Assembly: GCA_964491665.1 (NCBI GenBank)
Contig: CAZBII010000004.1
Span: 1 to 64,000 of the forward strand
DNA length: 64,000 nucleotides
Origin: Ch67 sp964491665
GTDB taxonomy: Bacteria > Pseudomonadota > Gammaproteobacteria > Pseudomonadales > Ketobacteraceae
Reading direction: 5' to 3'
The number at the start of each line of letters is the position of its first letter. The stretch's first letter is position 1. The notes below the pieces were generated by a model, which saw nothing but the letters and a program-made list of their open reading frames with translations, did not search any database and had not been told where the DNA came from. Of this stretch, positions 34,355 through 42,768 are shown piece after piece. A program made the translations under genes and the position numbers.

Positions 34355-34617
34355 CAACCGAAGTGGAGTTGTTCGAGCACGCCCAGCGGATGGCGGAAAA
34401 GTTCAATGATGCTGCCCTGCAGCTACACCATCAACGGCAGATGGCGGCCATTGAACCACAGTGCATTGTAGATGGCGCCGTGCTTTGCCTGCTCTGCGGG
34501 ACCGCTGTGCCGGAAGAACGATTGAAGGCCATGCCCAGCGCATGCCGGTGCGTGAGTTGCCAGAACATCATCGATAAACAGCGGGCGCATTTTGTTGTGA
34601 GGACTCCATGGAAATAA
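34351..34617 (+). CDS. TraR/DksA-family C4 zinc-finger protein
   Basis: 88 residues. The four-cysteine finger reads CLLCG...CRCVSC, preceded by a helix (ELFEHAQRMAEKFND). This matches the short phage TraR/DksA-like proteins, some of which bind RNA polymerase. It may alter late transcription or host stringent control; this is inference. It overlaps the holin gene by 4 bp and the next gene by 10 bp. Confidence 0.82.
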   Translation: MTTEVELFEHAQRMAEKFNDAALQLHHQRQMAAIEPQCIVDGAVLCLLCGTAVPEERLKAMPSACRCVSCQNIIDKQRAHFVVRTPWK

Positions 34618-34997
34618 ATTATCAGGCCGCGCAGTTCTACCTGAACTCCGCAAACATTTTACTGACGTTTGCGCTTGGCCTGTATGTGTATGTGAGCGGC
34701 CGTAACCGGGCCAGCCAGGCGGCGATGGATGAACACACCCGGCGCATCAATGAAATTGACAGCATGCTGAAGGAGCACCACCCGCGCGAATTACGGGATG
34801 ATCTGCATGATCTGGAAAACCAGCTGGGAAAACTGGCGGTGAGCGTGGAGCATCTGCCCAACGAGGAACAGATTATTCGCGTTCATTCCCGGATCGACAG
34901 CCTGTCGGAGTCGGTGAACACAATGCGGGGGCAACTGAGTCAAATCAATGCCAACGTCCACCTGATCAGTGAATACCTGATGAAGAAAAATGGGTGA
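34608..34997 (+). CDS. DUF2730 family protein (Mu gp25-like)
   Basis: 129 residues. N-terminal membrane helix (SANILLTFALGLYVYVSG) followed by a long coiled coil (RINEIDSMLKEHHPRELRDDL, RIDSLSESVNTMRGQLSQINA). The layout matches Mu gp25/DUF2730, located between the lysis and packaging genes. It could be a spanin-like or packaging accessory protein; its function is not established. Confidence 0.8.
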   Translation: MEINYQAAQFYLNSANILLTFALGLYVYVSGRNRASQAAMDEHTRRINEIDSMLKEHHPRELRDDLHDLENQLGKLAVSVEHLPNEEQIIRVHSRIDSLSESVNTMRGQLSQINANVHLISEYLMKKNG

Positions 34998-35000
34998 CTT

Positions 35001-35294
35001 ATGTCCTATCAACAACTCGTACATGAAGAACAAAGGCTGGTGATCCTGCGCGGCCTGGAAGACATGAACGGCAAGTCCAACGATTCCATGCTGCAGACCG
35101 TGCTGGAAACCTATGGCCTGTCCGCCAGCCGCGACCAGGTGAAGAACCACATCCTGTGGCTGGAAGAACAGGCACTGGTGCGCATCGAGCGCCTCGGTGA
35201 AACCCTGGTGGTCCATCAGACGCACCGGGGCCACGATGTGGCGTGTGGCCGTGCCCGCGTGGTGGGCGTTAAACGCCCCGGCCCGGCATCGTGA
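35001..35294 (+). CDS. Mu gp26-like winged-helix protein
   Basis: 97 residues. EEQRLVILRGLEDMNGKSNDSMLQTVLETYG and HILWLEEQALVRIERLGETLVV form an ArsR-like winged helix, as in the VpaChn25_0724/Mu gp26 family. It sits directly before the small-terminase-like gene, the Mu order. Confidence 0.8.
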   Translation: MSYQQLVHEEQRLVILRGLEDMNGKSNDSMLQTVLETYGLSASRDQVKNHILWLEEQALVRIERLGETLVVHQTHRGHDVACGRARVVGVKRPGPAS

Positions 35295-35306
35295 GGTAAG
35301 GCGCCC

Positions 35307-35876
35307 ATGGCATCCGACGACAAGCAGACCCGAGGCCGGCGCAGCAAGATCCAGTTGCTGCCACCGGAAGTAAAGAGCCAGCTGGACGCATTGCTGCGCG
35401 ATGGCCGCATGACGCAGCAGGACATCCTGCGCGAGGTGAATGCGCTGGCCAAGGAAGTCGGTGCGGACACGATTTCATCCAGCGGCCTGAATCGCTATTC
35501 CACCCGCATGGAAAGCGTGGGCGCCCGTATCCGCGAGGCGCGGGAAGTGGCGGATGTGTGGGTGTCGAAGCTGGGCACTGAACCCACGGGTGAAGTCAGC
35601 AAGATATTGCTGGAAACGGTGAAAACGATTGCGTTTGATTCGGTGATGAAGTTCTCCGAGCTGGATGAACCGATGGACCCGAAGATGATCAAGGAACTGG
35701 CCATCGGTATTGAACGCCTGGAGAAAGCGACGGAGCTGAACCAGAAGCGTGAACTGGAACTGCGCAAGCAGATCATGCAGGAAGCGGCCGAGGTGGCGGA
35801 AAAGTCGATGACCGGCAAGGGCATGACCCGCGACACGATCGATACCATCAAGCGTGAAATTCTGGGGCTGGCGTAA
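35307..35876 (+). CDS. DUF3486 family protein (Mu gp27-like, small terminase)
   Basis: 189 residues. RGRRSKIQLLPPEVKSQLDALLRDGRMTQQDI is the DUF3486 signature with a HTH (SQLDALLRDGRMTQQDILREV). The rest is helical. In Mu this protein is the probable small terminase subunit that recognises pac DNA. The stop codon touches the start of the large subunit gene, so the two are coupled. Confidence 0.88.
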   Translation: MASDDKQTRGRRSKIQLLPPEVKSQLDALLRDGRMTQQDILREVNALAKEVGADTISSSGLNRYSTRMESVGARIREAREVADVWVSKLGTEPTGEVSKILLETVKTIAFDSVMKFSELDEPMDPKMIKELAIGIERLEKATELNQKRELELRKQIMQEAAEVAEKSMTGKGMTRDTIDTIKREILGLA

Positions 35877-37435
35877 TGGCGGCCAATCTGAATAAGGACC
35901 AGATCAACGCCATCATTGAAGATGGCGTTTTGCTGCCCTACCAGAAAGCCTGGGTAGCGGATACTGCGACCGTGAAGATTGCCGACAAGTCGCGCCGCAC
36001 CGGTTTGACCTGGGCCGAGGCAGCGGACGCCGTGCTGACTGCGGCAGCAGCACGCAGTGCGGGTGGGTGTAATCACTTTTACATCGGCACCACCAAGGAA
36101 ATGGCGCGCGAGTTTATCGATGCCTGCGGCATGTGGACGCGGGCGTTCAATAAGGCGGCTGGCGAGGTTCAGGAAGAAATCCTGCTGGACGAAAACGGTG
36201 ATAAGGAAATCCTTACCTTTGTTATCCACTTCCCGAATTCCAATTTCAAGATTCAGGCGCTCAGTTCGCGGCCGTCATCACTACGCGGGATGCAGGGCAA
36301 CGTCACCATTGACGAAGCCGCGTTCCATGAGTCGCTGGCTGAGGTGCTGAAGGCCGCGCTGGCGTTGACCATGTGGGGCAGCAAGGTCCGCATCATTTCC
36401 ACGCACAACGGGGTGGACAATCCCTTCAATGAGCTGCTGCTGGAATGCAAGTCGGGCAAGCGCAAATACAGCGTGCATTCCATTCCGCTGGATGTGGCCT
36501 GCCAGCAGGGGCTGTACAAGCGCATCTGTCAGGTGACAGGCAAGACTTGGACGAAGGAAGCCGAGGACGCCTGGATTCAGGGGCTGATCAATGACGCCCC
36601 CACGGTGGAAGACGCACAGGAAGAATATTTCTGCATCCCGAAACAGGGCGGCGGTGTGTACCTGTCGCGCACGCTGCTGGAAAGCCGCGCCGATCCGGTG
36701 CCGGTGGTGCGGTTCGTGGGGGATGAGGCATTCAACAATGCCCCGCTGATCGAGCGTCAACAGCAGATTAACGACTGGCTAAACGCCAACATTAAACCCC
36801 TTTTAACCACGCTGGATGAGATGCAGGATCACGCACTGGGTCAGGACTTTGCCCGTAGCGGCGACTTGACGGTGATGAACCCGCTGGCGATCAGCCAGAC
36901 CCTAATGCGCCGCACGCCGTTCCTGGTCGAACTGAAAAACGTTCCCTTTGCCCAGCAACAGCAGATTCTGTTTTTCATCCTGCATGGCCTGCCGCGTTTG
37001 TGTGGCGTGCAGCTGGACGCCCGTGGTAACGGCCAACAGATCGCCGAAGCCACGCGGGATGAATTCGGTTCCCACCTGGTGGAATGCGTGATGCTCACCC
37101 AGTCCTGGTATGCCGAGCACATGCCGCGCATGAAAAAGGCATTCGAGGATGACGAACTGCGCACCGTGAAGGACAAAGATGTGATCGACGATCTGCGGGC
37201 CGTGCAGGTGATCAAGGGCATCCCCAAGATTCCCGAGGGCAACACCAGCGGCAACGCTGCCCAGCGCCGCCACGGTGACGCGGCTGTCGCCCTGTGCCTG
37301 GCGTATGCAGCCACGTTCATGGATGGCAGCGCGTTCGGTTATGAGTCCGCCCGGATCACATCGGACAAACAGGACGAATACCGCGACATTAAAACCGGCT
37401 TCGGCATTACGGGCCGATCCGGATCAATCCTATAG
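35876..37435 (+). CDS. Terminase large subunit (Mu gp28-like)
   Basis: 519 residues. An ATPase-type N-terminus with Walker A-like KSRRTGLTWA (about residues 38-47) and Walker B VTIDEAAF (about 142-149), then a nuclease domain starting GQDFARSGD, with further acidic residues in QLDARGNGQQIAE. It cuts and pumps DNA into proheads; in Mu-like phages packaging carries some host DNA at the ends. Large-subunit length is normal. Confidence 0.93.
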   Translation: MAANLNKDQINAIIEDGVLLPYQKAWVADTATVKIADKSRRTGLTWAEAADAVLTAAAARSAGGCNHFYIGTTKEMAREFIDACGMWTRAFNKAAGEVQEEILLDENGDKEILTFVIHFPNSNFKIQALSSRPSSLRGMQGNVTIDEAAFHESLAEVLKAALALTMWGSKVRIISTHNGVDNPFNELLLECKSGKRKYSVHSIPLDVACQQGLYKRICQVTGKTWTKEAEDAWIQGLINDAPTVEDAQEEYFCIPKQGGGVYLSRTLLESRADPVPVVRFVGDEAFNNAPLIERQQQINDWLNANIKPLLTTLDEMQDHALGQDFARSGDLTVMNPLAISQTLMRRTPFLVELKNVPFAQQQQILFFILHGLPRLCGVQLDARGNGQQIAEATRDEFGSHLVECVMLTQSWYAEHMPRMKKAFEDDELRTVKDKDVIDDLRAVQVIKGIPKIPEGNTSGNAAQRRHGDAAVALCLAYAATFMDGSAFGYESARITSDKQDEYRDIKTGFGITGRSGSIL

Positions 37436-37442
37436 GTGACAC

Positions 37443-38984
37443 ATGGCCACATCCCGCATTGTCGACGCGAACGGCAACCCGATTGATTATGACGTGCTGA
37501 CCCGCGAGGTTGCCGACGCCCAGGTGACGGGCCTGCGCAACATCTGGGGGCATGGCAGTGTGGCCAGCCACCTGAACCCGGTGCGGCTGAGCGACATCCT
37601 GACCCGTGCCGTCAATCATGATCACCATGATTTTCTGACGCTGGCCGAAGAACTGGAAGAGCGGGATCTGCACTATGCCGGCGTGCTGGGTTCGCGCAAG
37701 CGCGCCATTACCGGATTGTCTGGCGAAATCACCCCGGCCAGCGACAGCGCGGCGGATGTGGCCCTGGCTGATGAAGTGCGGCAGCTGATCGTGGCCAGCG
37801 ACTTCGGCAACATGCTGGCGGATGCGCTGGATGGTTTGGGCAAGGGCTATTCCGTCAATGAGATCCAGTGGGACACCAGCGCCAAGCAGTGGATGCCACA
37901 AACCTACACCTGGCGCGATCCCCGCTTTTTCAATTACGACCGCCAGACCGGACGCAAGCTGCTGCTGATTGCCGATGACTCACCGATGGGCCGGGAGCTG
38001 TGGCCGTATAAATTCATTCAGCACATTCCCCGGCTGAAGTCCGGCATTCCGATTCGCGGTGCACTGGCGCGCATGGTGGCCGTGGCCTACATGTGCAAGG
38101 GCATCGCCCTGGCCGACTGGATGACGTTCGCCGAACTGTTCGGCATGCCGATCCGCGTGGGCAAGTACGGCCGCAACGTGACGCCCGCCGAAAAGAACAC
38201 CCTGCGCAATGCGCTGGCCAACATCGGCACCGATGCCGCCGCCATGATTCCGGAAGGCATGGCCATCGAGTTCATTGAGCGCAAGGGCGGTACCGGTGGC
38301 GATCAGCTGTATCAGGGCCTGTGTGACTTCCTGGACAAGCAGATCAGCAAGGGCGTGCTGGGCCAGACCATGACCACGGATGACGGCGCCAGCTTGAGCC
38401 AGGCACAGGTGCACAACGATGTGCGCATGGACATTCTGGAGGCGGACGCCCGCCAGCTGGTGGACACGATCAACCGGGATTTAATAATCCCTTACATCAC
38501 CCTGAATCATGGCCCGCAGAAAACCTATCCCCGCTTTACGTTGCCGATCCCGCAAGCCGAGGATCTGGCCGCGCTGACCAATGCATTGGAAAAGCTGGTG
38601 CCATTGGGTTGGAAAGTGCCGGTGGCCGTGGTGCATGAGAAGTTCGCGATCCGCGCACCAGTGGGCAAGGAAGACGTGTTGCAGCCAGCCGCGCCTGCTG
38701 CGCCGGAACTGCCGGCACTGAATCAGCAGCGCGTTGCATTGAACCGGGAAGTGCCCAGCGAGCTGGAAAGCTGGCTGGCCGAGATCGACGCCAGCAGCGA
38801 ATGGGAAGCGCAGATGGAACCGGTGTTGAATCCAGTGCTGGAGCTTGCGCGCACTGCCGGCAGTGCAGACGAGTTCATTCAGGCGTTGCCCTCGCTGCTG
38901 GATCAGATGGACAGCACGGAGCTGGTGCGATCACTGGCGATTTCAATGTTCAAGGCGCGTGGCCTGGGAGATGCGGATAAATGA
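37443..38984 (+). CDS. Portal protein, DUF935 family (Mu gp29-like)
   Basis: 513 residues. SGEITPASDSAADVALADEV, the GYSVNEIQWDTSAKQW segment and FAELFGMPIRVGKYG are signatures of DUF935 portals. It forms the dodecameric vertex through which DNA enters, and binds the terminase encoded upstream. It overlaps the next small gene by 4 bp (ATGA). Confidence 0.92.
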   Translation: MATSRIVDANGNPIDYDVLTREVADAQVTGLRNIWGHGSVASHLNPVRLSDILTRAVNHDHHDFLTLAEELEERDLHYAGVLGSRKRAITGLSGEITPASDSAADVALADEVRQLIVASDFGNMLADALDGLGKGYSVNEIQWDTSAKQWMPQTYTWRDPRFFNYDRQTGRKLLLIADDSPMGRELWPYKFIQHIPRLKSGIPIRGALARMVAVAYMCKGIALADWMTFAELFGMPIRVGKYGRNVTPAEKNTLRNALANIGTDAAAMIPEGMAIEFIERKGGTGGDQLYQGLCDFLDKQISKGVLGQTMTTDDGASLSQAQVHNDVRMDILEADARQLVDTINRDLIIPYITLNHGPQKTYPRFTLPIPQAEDLAALTNALEKLVPLGWKVPVAVVHEKFAIRAPVGKEDVLQPAAPAAPELPALNQQRVALNREVPSELESWLAEIDASSEWEAQMEPVLNPVLELARTAGSADEFIQALPSLLDQMDSTELVRSLAISMFKARGLGDADK

Positions 38985-39184
38985 TTGCCGATTTGAAACA
39001 GCCTGCGCAATTGTGGCTGGCGGATGTCCTCAAGAATTTTGGCACCCTTATGGAAAAGGGTGACGATCCATCGATGTTTATCACGATCAATGAAGTCAAG
39101 TTGGAAATCAGGTTGATGGAGCTGCCCGGATTTTTTCACCGAGAGTCCGTAACGGTAGAACTGAATCCTGAATTGCTGGGGTGA
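38981..39184 (+). CDS. Small phage protein of unknown function
   Basis: 67 residues from the ATG at 38981, overlapping the portal stop. Sequence includes LWLADVLKNFGTLMEKGDDPS and a beta-like ITINEVKLEIRLME. Family not recognised. The overlap with the portal gene supports translation. Confidence 0.58.
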   Translation: MIADLKQPAQLWLADVLKNFGTLMEKGDDPSMFITINEVKLEIRLMELPGFFHRESVTVELNPELLG

Positions 39185-39190
39185 TCATCC

Positions 39191-39310
39191 ATGTTCGACT
39201 TTATCAAACGCTACACGAAAACCCTGCTGACCGCTGTTCTGTTTTTGGTGTTGTGTGCCATCTGCAGTGCTGGCTTGGTATGGTCCGTTCTGAAGGCGCT
39301 CCAGCAATGA
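39191..39310 (+). CDS. Tiny single-span membrane protein
   Basis: 39 residues from the ATG at 39191. Basic start (MFDFIKRYTK) then one helix (LLTAVLFLVLCAICSAGLVW). Its stop overlaps the next start as ATGA. Candidate small lysis or membrane factor; no homologue recognised. An inserted gene between portal and MuF genes is not typical of Mu. Confidence 0.5.
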   Translation: MFDFIKRYTKTLLTAVLFLVLCAICSAGLVWSVLKALQQ

Positions 39311-39516
39311 ATCTGGAGGCGCGGCAGAAAAGCGAACGCCAAAGTCTGACAGCATTGCGTGATGCCATTCGGCCAGACTGTTCAGCGGAAGATCTATGCA
39401 AGCTGCTGCGCAGATACGATGGCATTCATTGCAACCCGGCGCAGCATTTCCGGGACGCGCTGTCAGTCTACCTTGCAACATCAAGCGAAGCGGAAAGCCA
39501 GAATGGCCACGCGTAA
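39307..39516 (+). CDS. Small phage protein of unknown function
   Basis: 69 residues from the ATG at 39307. Charged and helical with three cysteines (DCSAEDLCKLL, GIHCNPAQHF). It overlaps the tiny membrane gene by 4 bp and the MuF-like gene by 14 bp. Family not recognised. Confidence 0.52.
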   Translation: MNLEARQKSERQSLTALRDAIRPDCSAEDLCKLLRRYDGIHCNPAQHFRDALSVYLATSSEAESQNGHA

Positions 39517-41212
39517 CTTCACCCCAAAACCCGGCTTTGATTTTCCCGGCCCGCCACCCGAAGAGGCGCTGGACTTTTTCCGCGCCAAAAAGCTGAAGCC
39601 CGGATTTGATTACCGCGATACCTGGAAGGAAGAACACCAGGCCGCGTTCACCGTCGCGAAGGCCATGCAGATTGATATCCTGGCCGACATCCGCAGCGCG
39701 CTGGATGATGCGCTGGCCAATGGCAAAACATTCGAGCAATTCCAGCGGGAGCTGAAACCCACGCTGGCGGCCAAGGGCTGGTGGGGAATCGGTACCGAGT
39801 TTGACCCGGTGTCGGGCCAGCCGCGCGAAGTACACCTGGGCAGCCCGCGCCGCCTGCGCACGATCTACGAAACCAACGTGCGCCAGGCGCGCAGCGCGGG
39901 ACGTGAAGAGCGGCTGCAGCGCACCAAGGCCACGCACCCTTACGCCATCTATGAAGTCGGCCCCAGCGAAAACCACCGGGCTGATCACTTGAGCTGGCAC
40001 GGTGTCTGTCTGCCGATCGATGACCCCTGGTGGGACACGCACACGCCGATGAATGGATGGGGCTGCAAGTGCACCAAGCGGGCAATTTCAAAAACCGTTT
40101 ACGAGCGGCTGCAGCGCACCGGCATTCCCGATCCCACCGCATCGCAGATCGTCAACGACAAGGGCCTGCCCACCGGCCACCGCCAGCGCCGCACCATCAA
40201 GATCCAGACCAGCGCCCCGAAGGTGAAGTACCGGGACTGGCTGAACAAGCGCACGGGCGAGATGGTGAAGGTGCCCAAGGGCATCGATCCGGGTTTCGAT
40301 TACAACCCTGGATCGGCGGGCCGCCAGGCTGCACTGGATGAGCAGCTGCGGGCGAAGCAGAAGGCATTCGATGGCAAGGAACCGGCACCCGCGCCCGCCG
40401 AAGATATTCAGTGGGTTACCACCCGCGAGGCTGCGATTGAGAAAGGCGACGGTATTCTGAAGTCCCTGCTGGATGCCAAGCCCACGGCCGTGAAAGATGC
40501 AAACAGTTTTGACGAGGCGTTCAAGCAGGTCAGCGAAGGCGAACCACGACTGACAGCGCTGGCGCAAGAATTCCATGCCAAGCTGATGTACAAACTGGCC
40601 GGGCATCGCCCCATCGGTACCCCGGCCAAAACCGTGCAGAAGAGTGGCAAGGGTGTGGCGGCCATCCGCCGGGCGTCCACCCGCTTCCCCGATGATTGGA
40701 CAACGGCGGCTGATGCGTTCGGGCCGCTGAACGTGAAGTTCGGGGATGCGCGCGGATTTGCCTGGACGGCCGAGGTGAACGGAGCCACCCGGTTGCCCGG
40801 CTTCGGTGTGGTTCGGGTTGTGAAGGGTGAAGGGTTTATTTACACGGACAACAGCCACACGGCCGAACATGAGTTTGCCCACCGCTTGCAGTCGGCGCTG
40901 CCGGCGCTGGATAAGTTCTTCCAGGATGAACACCACGCCCGCACCAAGGGCCAGCCCCTGAAACGGTTGCGGGATCTGACCCGCAACCCTCGCACGCCAG
41001 CCAATGAGGTGGTGCGGGAGGATCACTATTACAATCCCTACCAGGGCCGGGAGTATCAAACCGGAGGCGCTGCCGAGGTCATGACCATGGCGTTCCAACC
41101 CCTGTTGGGTGAGATGGATATGTGGAACGCCCTATATTTGAAGCGTATACTTGAACGTGACCCAGCGATGGTACGTTTGGCACTGGGACTGTTATTCCAC
41201 TGGAAACCGTAA
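39503..41212 (+). CDS. MuF-like minor head protein fused to a zincin-like metallopeptidase domain
   Basis: 569 residues from the ATG at 39503. Residues 1 to about 230 match the Mu gpF head-morphogenesis domain (RRLRTIYETNVRQARSAGREERLQ, then ENHRADHLSWHGVCLP and NGWGCKC). A Lys/Ala linker follows. The C-terminal part has HEFAH (His456-His460), an HExxH zinc motif, and a possible third ligand Glu525 in GGAAEVMTMAF, as in gluzincins. Canonical Mu gpF lacks this domain. C-terminal enzyme domains on MuF proteins are known as polymorphic toxin or cargo domains, so an ejected protease is plausible. A maturation protease is the alternative. Confidence 0.8.
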   Translation: MATRNFTPKPGFDFPGPPPEEALDFFRAKKLKPGFDYRDTWKEEHQAAFTVAKAMQIDILADIRSALDDALANGKTFEQFQRELKPTLAAKGWWGIGTEFDPVSGQPREVHLGSPRRLRTIYETNVRQARSAGREERLQRTKATHPYAIYEVGPSENHRADHLSWHGVCLPIDDPWWDTHTPMNGWGCKCTKRAISKTVYERLQRTGIPDPTASQIVNDKGLPTGHRQRRTIKIQTSAPKVKYRDWLNKRTGEMVKVPKGIDPGFDYNPGSAGRQAALDEQLRAKQKAFDGKEPAPAPAEDIQWVTTREAAIEKGDGILKSLLDAKPTAVKDANSFDEAFKQVSEGEPRLTALAQEFHAKLMYKLAGHRPIGTPAKTVQKSGKGVAAIRRASTRFPDDWTTAADAFGPLNVKFGDARGFAWTAEVNGATRLPGFGVVRVVKGEGFIYTDNSHTAEHEFAHRLQSALPALDKFFQDEHHARTKGQPLKRLRDLTRNPRTPANEVVREDHYYNPYQGREYQTGGAAEVMTMAFQPLLGEMDMWNALYLKRILERDPAMVRLALGLLFHWKP

Positions 41213-41535
41213 TGACAACTGTGAACCTGAACCTGCTGGCATCCCGATACGGCATCGACCGCGATGCTGTGGCGGTTTACGACCTGGAAACCGGTGCGGT
41301 GACTGGGCCTGATGCCGGGCATGTCGGTAACATCATTGAGATGGCACAGAAGGAAGGCCACGCCAGCCCGATCCCGTGCACCCATGTGCCCCTGCCACCG
41401 CCAGGGACTCCACTCACCCCGGCGCAACTGTCTGCCGTCCTGGCGTTTTTCTGGGATCTGTCTGCCACCGATCTGCCTGCGGCCGAATTCGAGGACAGCA
41501 CCAGCTCTGACCCCCGCGTTACCCTGATCAACTGA
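41212..41535 (+). CDS. Acidic 107-residue protein coupled to the MuF-zincin gene
   Basis: The start ATG at 41212 shares one base with the MuF stop codon. The protein is clearly acidic and contains IEMAQKEGHASPIPCTHVPLPPPG and TPAQLSAVLAFFWDLSATDL. Family not recognised. Tight coupling to a fused enzyme and its acidity would suit an inhibitor or immunity protein, but this is only a hypothesis; a head accessory protein is equally possible. It ends at 41535, before the second late leader. Confidence 0.6.
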   Translation: MTTVNLNLLASRYGIDRDAVAVYDLETGAVTGPDAGHVGNIIEMAQKEGHASPIPCTHVPLPPPGTPLTPAQLSAVLAFFWDLSATDLPAAEFEDSTSSDPRVTLIN

Positions 41536-41547
41536 CCGACCGTCTGG

Positions 41548-41650
41548 GAGCCTCTGAGAGCCTCTGAGGCGGTTTGGCGCCCACTACCCCGCACCCTAAA
41601 CCCCGCAACCGCCCTCTGAGCGTTTTTAAACGGGTTTTAAATGCGGTTGC
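41548..41650. repeat. Tandem 10-bp repeat and hairpin in the pre-protease gap
   Basis: GAGCCTCTGA occurs twice in tandem (41548-41557 and 41558-41567). Downstream, GCAACCGC (41605-41612) pairs with GCGGTTGC (41643-41650) around an AT-rich loop with TTTTTAAA and TTTTAAA. The 232-bp gap (41536-41767) holds no gene. The hairpin may act as a terminator for the packaging operon. Confidence 0.55.
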
Positions 41651-41719
41651 AAATGGGGGCCTGGGTAGATAATCATACCCGAGAGCAAAATCAGCCAGTT
41701 ACCCTGCCGCACCACAATC

Positions 41720-41767
41720 AAAGCCCTTTAATCCCACCTGCAGTGGCGCCCCCTTCAAACTGGCGCC
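41720..41767 (+). promoter_or_regulatory. Late promoter/leader 2 (protease, scaffold, capsid, tail)
   Basis: AAAGCCCTTTAATCCC (41720-41735) with TTTAAT as likely -10, then the inverted repeat TGGCGCC (41744-41750)/GGCGCCA (41762-41768) whose right arm runs into the ATG at 41768. There is no recognisable Shine-Dalgarno before this ATG. GTTACCCTG lies upstream at 41698, as it does before leader 3. Confidence 0.65.
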
Positions 41768-42733
41768 ATGAAGACGAACCGAACCGCCCACACCGCCATT
41801 GCTTTCAACTTCGAACTGTCAGAAGGCCAGTTGCCTGCCTGGTTGCTGCTGGTGCCGGCTGGCCGGTTCGCTGGCCGCGATGGCCGCACCTGGATCAACT
41901 CCCAGCCCGATCAGGTGGTGGCTGCATTCAATGCCAGCCAGCGCGACATCGTGGTGGACCTGGAGCATGCCGCCGAACTGAAGGCGCCGAAGGGCGAAGC
42001 CGCCCCGGCGCAGGCATGGATCACCGCCCTGGAAAACCGCGATGGTGCGATCTGGGGCCAGGTGGATTACACCGAGCCGGGCCGCGCCCTGATCGAGTCC
42101 CGGCAATACCGCTACTACAGCCCCGCTTTTCACTTCGATTCCGAGGGCGTCATCTGGTCGATGGCGTCGGTGGGATTGACCAACAAGCACAACCTTTATC
42201 TGCCAGCCCTCAATCACCAAGGAGACCCCGCCATGAAACTGGCGCTCGCAATCGCATTGGCCCTGGGCCTGAACCACGAAACTGCCACTGAAGATGATGC
42301 GGTGGCCGCCATCAAGAAACTGCAGACCGATCGGGAAACCGCGCTGAATGCGCAGAAGGCGCCTGACCTGAATCTGTATGTGCCCCGCGCCGACTATGAC
42401 CTGCAGCTGCAGAAGGCGACGAATGCCCAGCAGGAACTGGATCAGATCAAGAAAGGCCAGAGCGAAGCCGAAATCACTGCTGAAGTGGATGCCGCCGTGA
42501 AGGCTGGCAAGGTGGCGCCGGCCAGTCGTGATGTGTATCTGGCGATCTGTCGTCAGGATGGCGGCCTGGAGAATTTCCGCAAGCTGGTGGCTGCGTCCCC
42601 GGTGATCGCCAAGGACAGCGGCCTGGATGATCAAGACCCCGGCAAGCAGGGCGTTGCGCTGAATGGCGAGATGGCGACCGTGGCCGCGCTGTTCGGCAAC
42701 ACCGCCGACGACATCAAAAAATTCGGCGCCTGA
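41768..42733 (+). CDS. Phage head maturation protease (Mu gpI-like)
   Basis: 321 residues. WLLLVPAGRFAGRDGRTW, DIVVDLEHAAE and ESRQYRYYSPAFHFDSEG are signatures of the Mu gpI protease. The C-terminal third is a scaffold with a long helix, released as a separate product by internal initiation (see the entry at 42233). The protease processes scaffold and capsid during prohead maturation. First gene of the second late unit. Confidence 0.92.
   Translation: MKTNRTAHTAIAFNFELSEGQLPAWLLLVPAGRFAGRDGRTWINSQPDQVVAAFNASQRDIVVDLEHAAELKAPKGEAAPAQAWITALENRDGAIWGQVDYTEPGRALIESRQYRYYSPAFHFDSEGVIWSMASVGLTNKHNLYLPALNHQGDPAMKLALAIALALGLNHETATEDDAVAAIKKLQTDRETALNAQKAPDLNLYVPRADYDLQLQKATNAQQELDQIKKGQSEAEITAEVDAAVKAGKVAPASRDVYLAICRQDGGLENFRKLVAASPVIAKDSGLDDQDPGKQGVALNGEMATVAALFGNTADDIKKFGA
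42233..42733 (+). CDS. Nested scaffold protein (Mu gpZ-like), in-frame internal start
   Basis: 166 residues, same frame as the protease. An ideal RBS, AAGGAG (42219-42224), lies 8 bases before the ATG at 42233, which begins MKLALAIALALGL. The body is a helical scaffold (LQKATNAQQELDQIKKGQSEAEITAEVDAAV). Nested scaffold genes inside the protease gene are the Mu I/Z arrangement. Confidence 0.82.
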   Translation: MKLALAIALALGLNHETATEDDAVAAIKKLQTDRETALNAQKAPDLNLYVPRADYDLQLQKATNAQQELDQIKKGQSEAEITAEVDAAVKAGKVAPASRDVYLAICRQDGGLENFRKLVAASPVIAKDSGLDDQDPGKQGVALNGEMATVAALFGNTADDIKKFGA

Positions 42734-42768
42734 TTTTTCATTCACCCTACTCATAACGAGGAACCACC

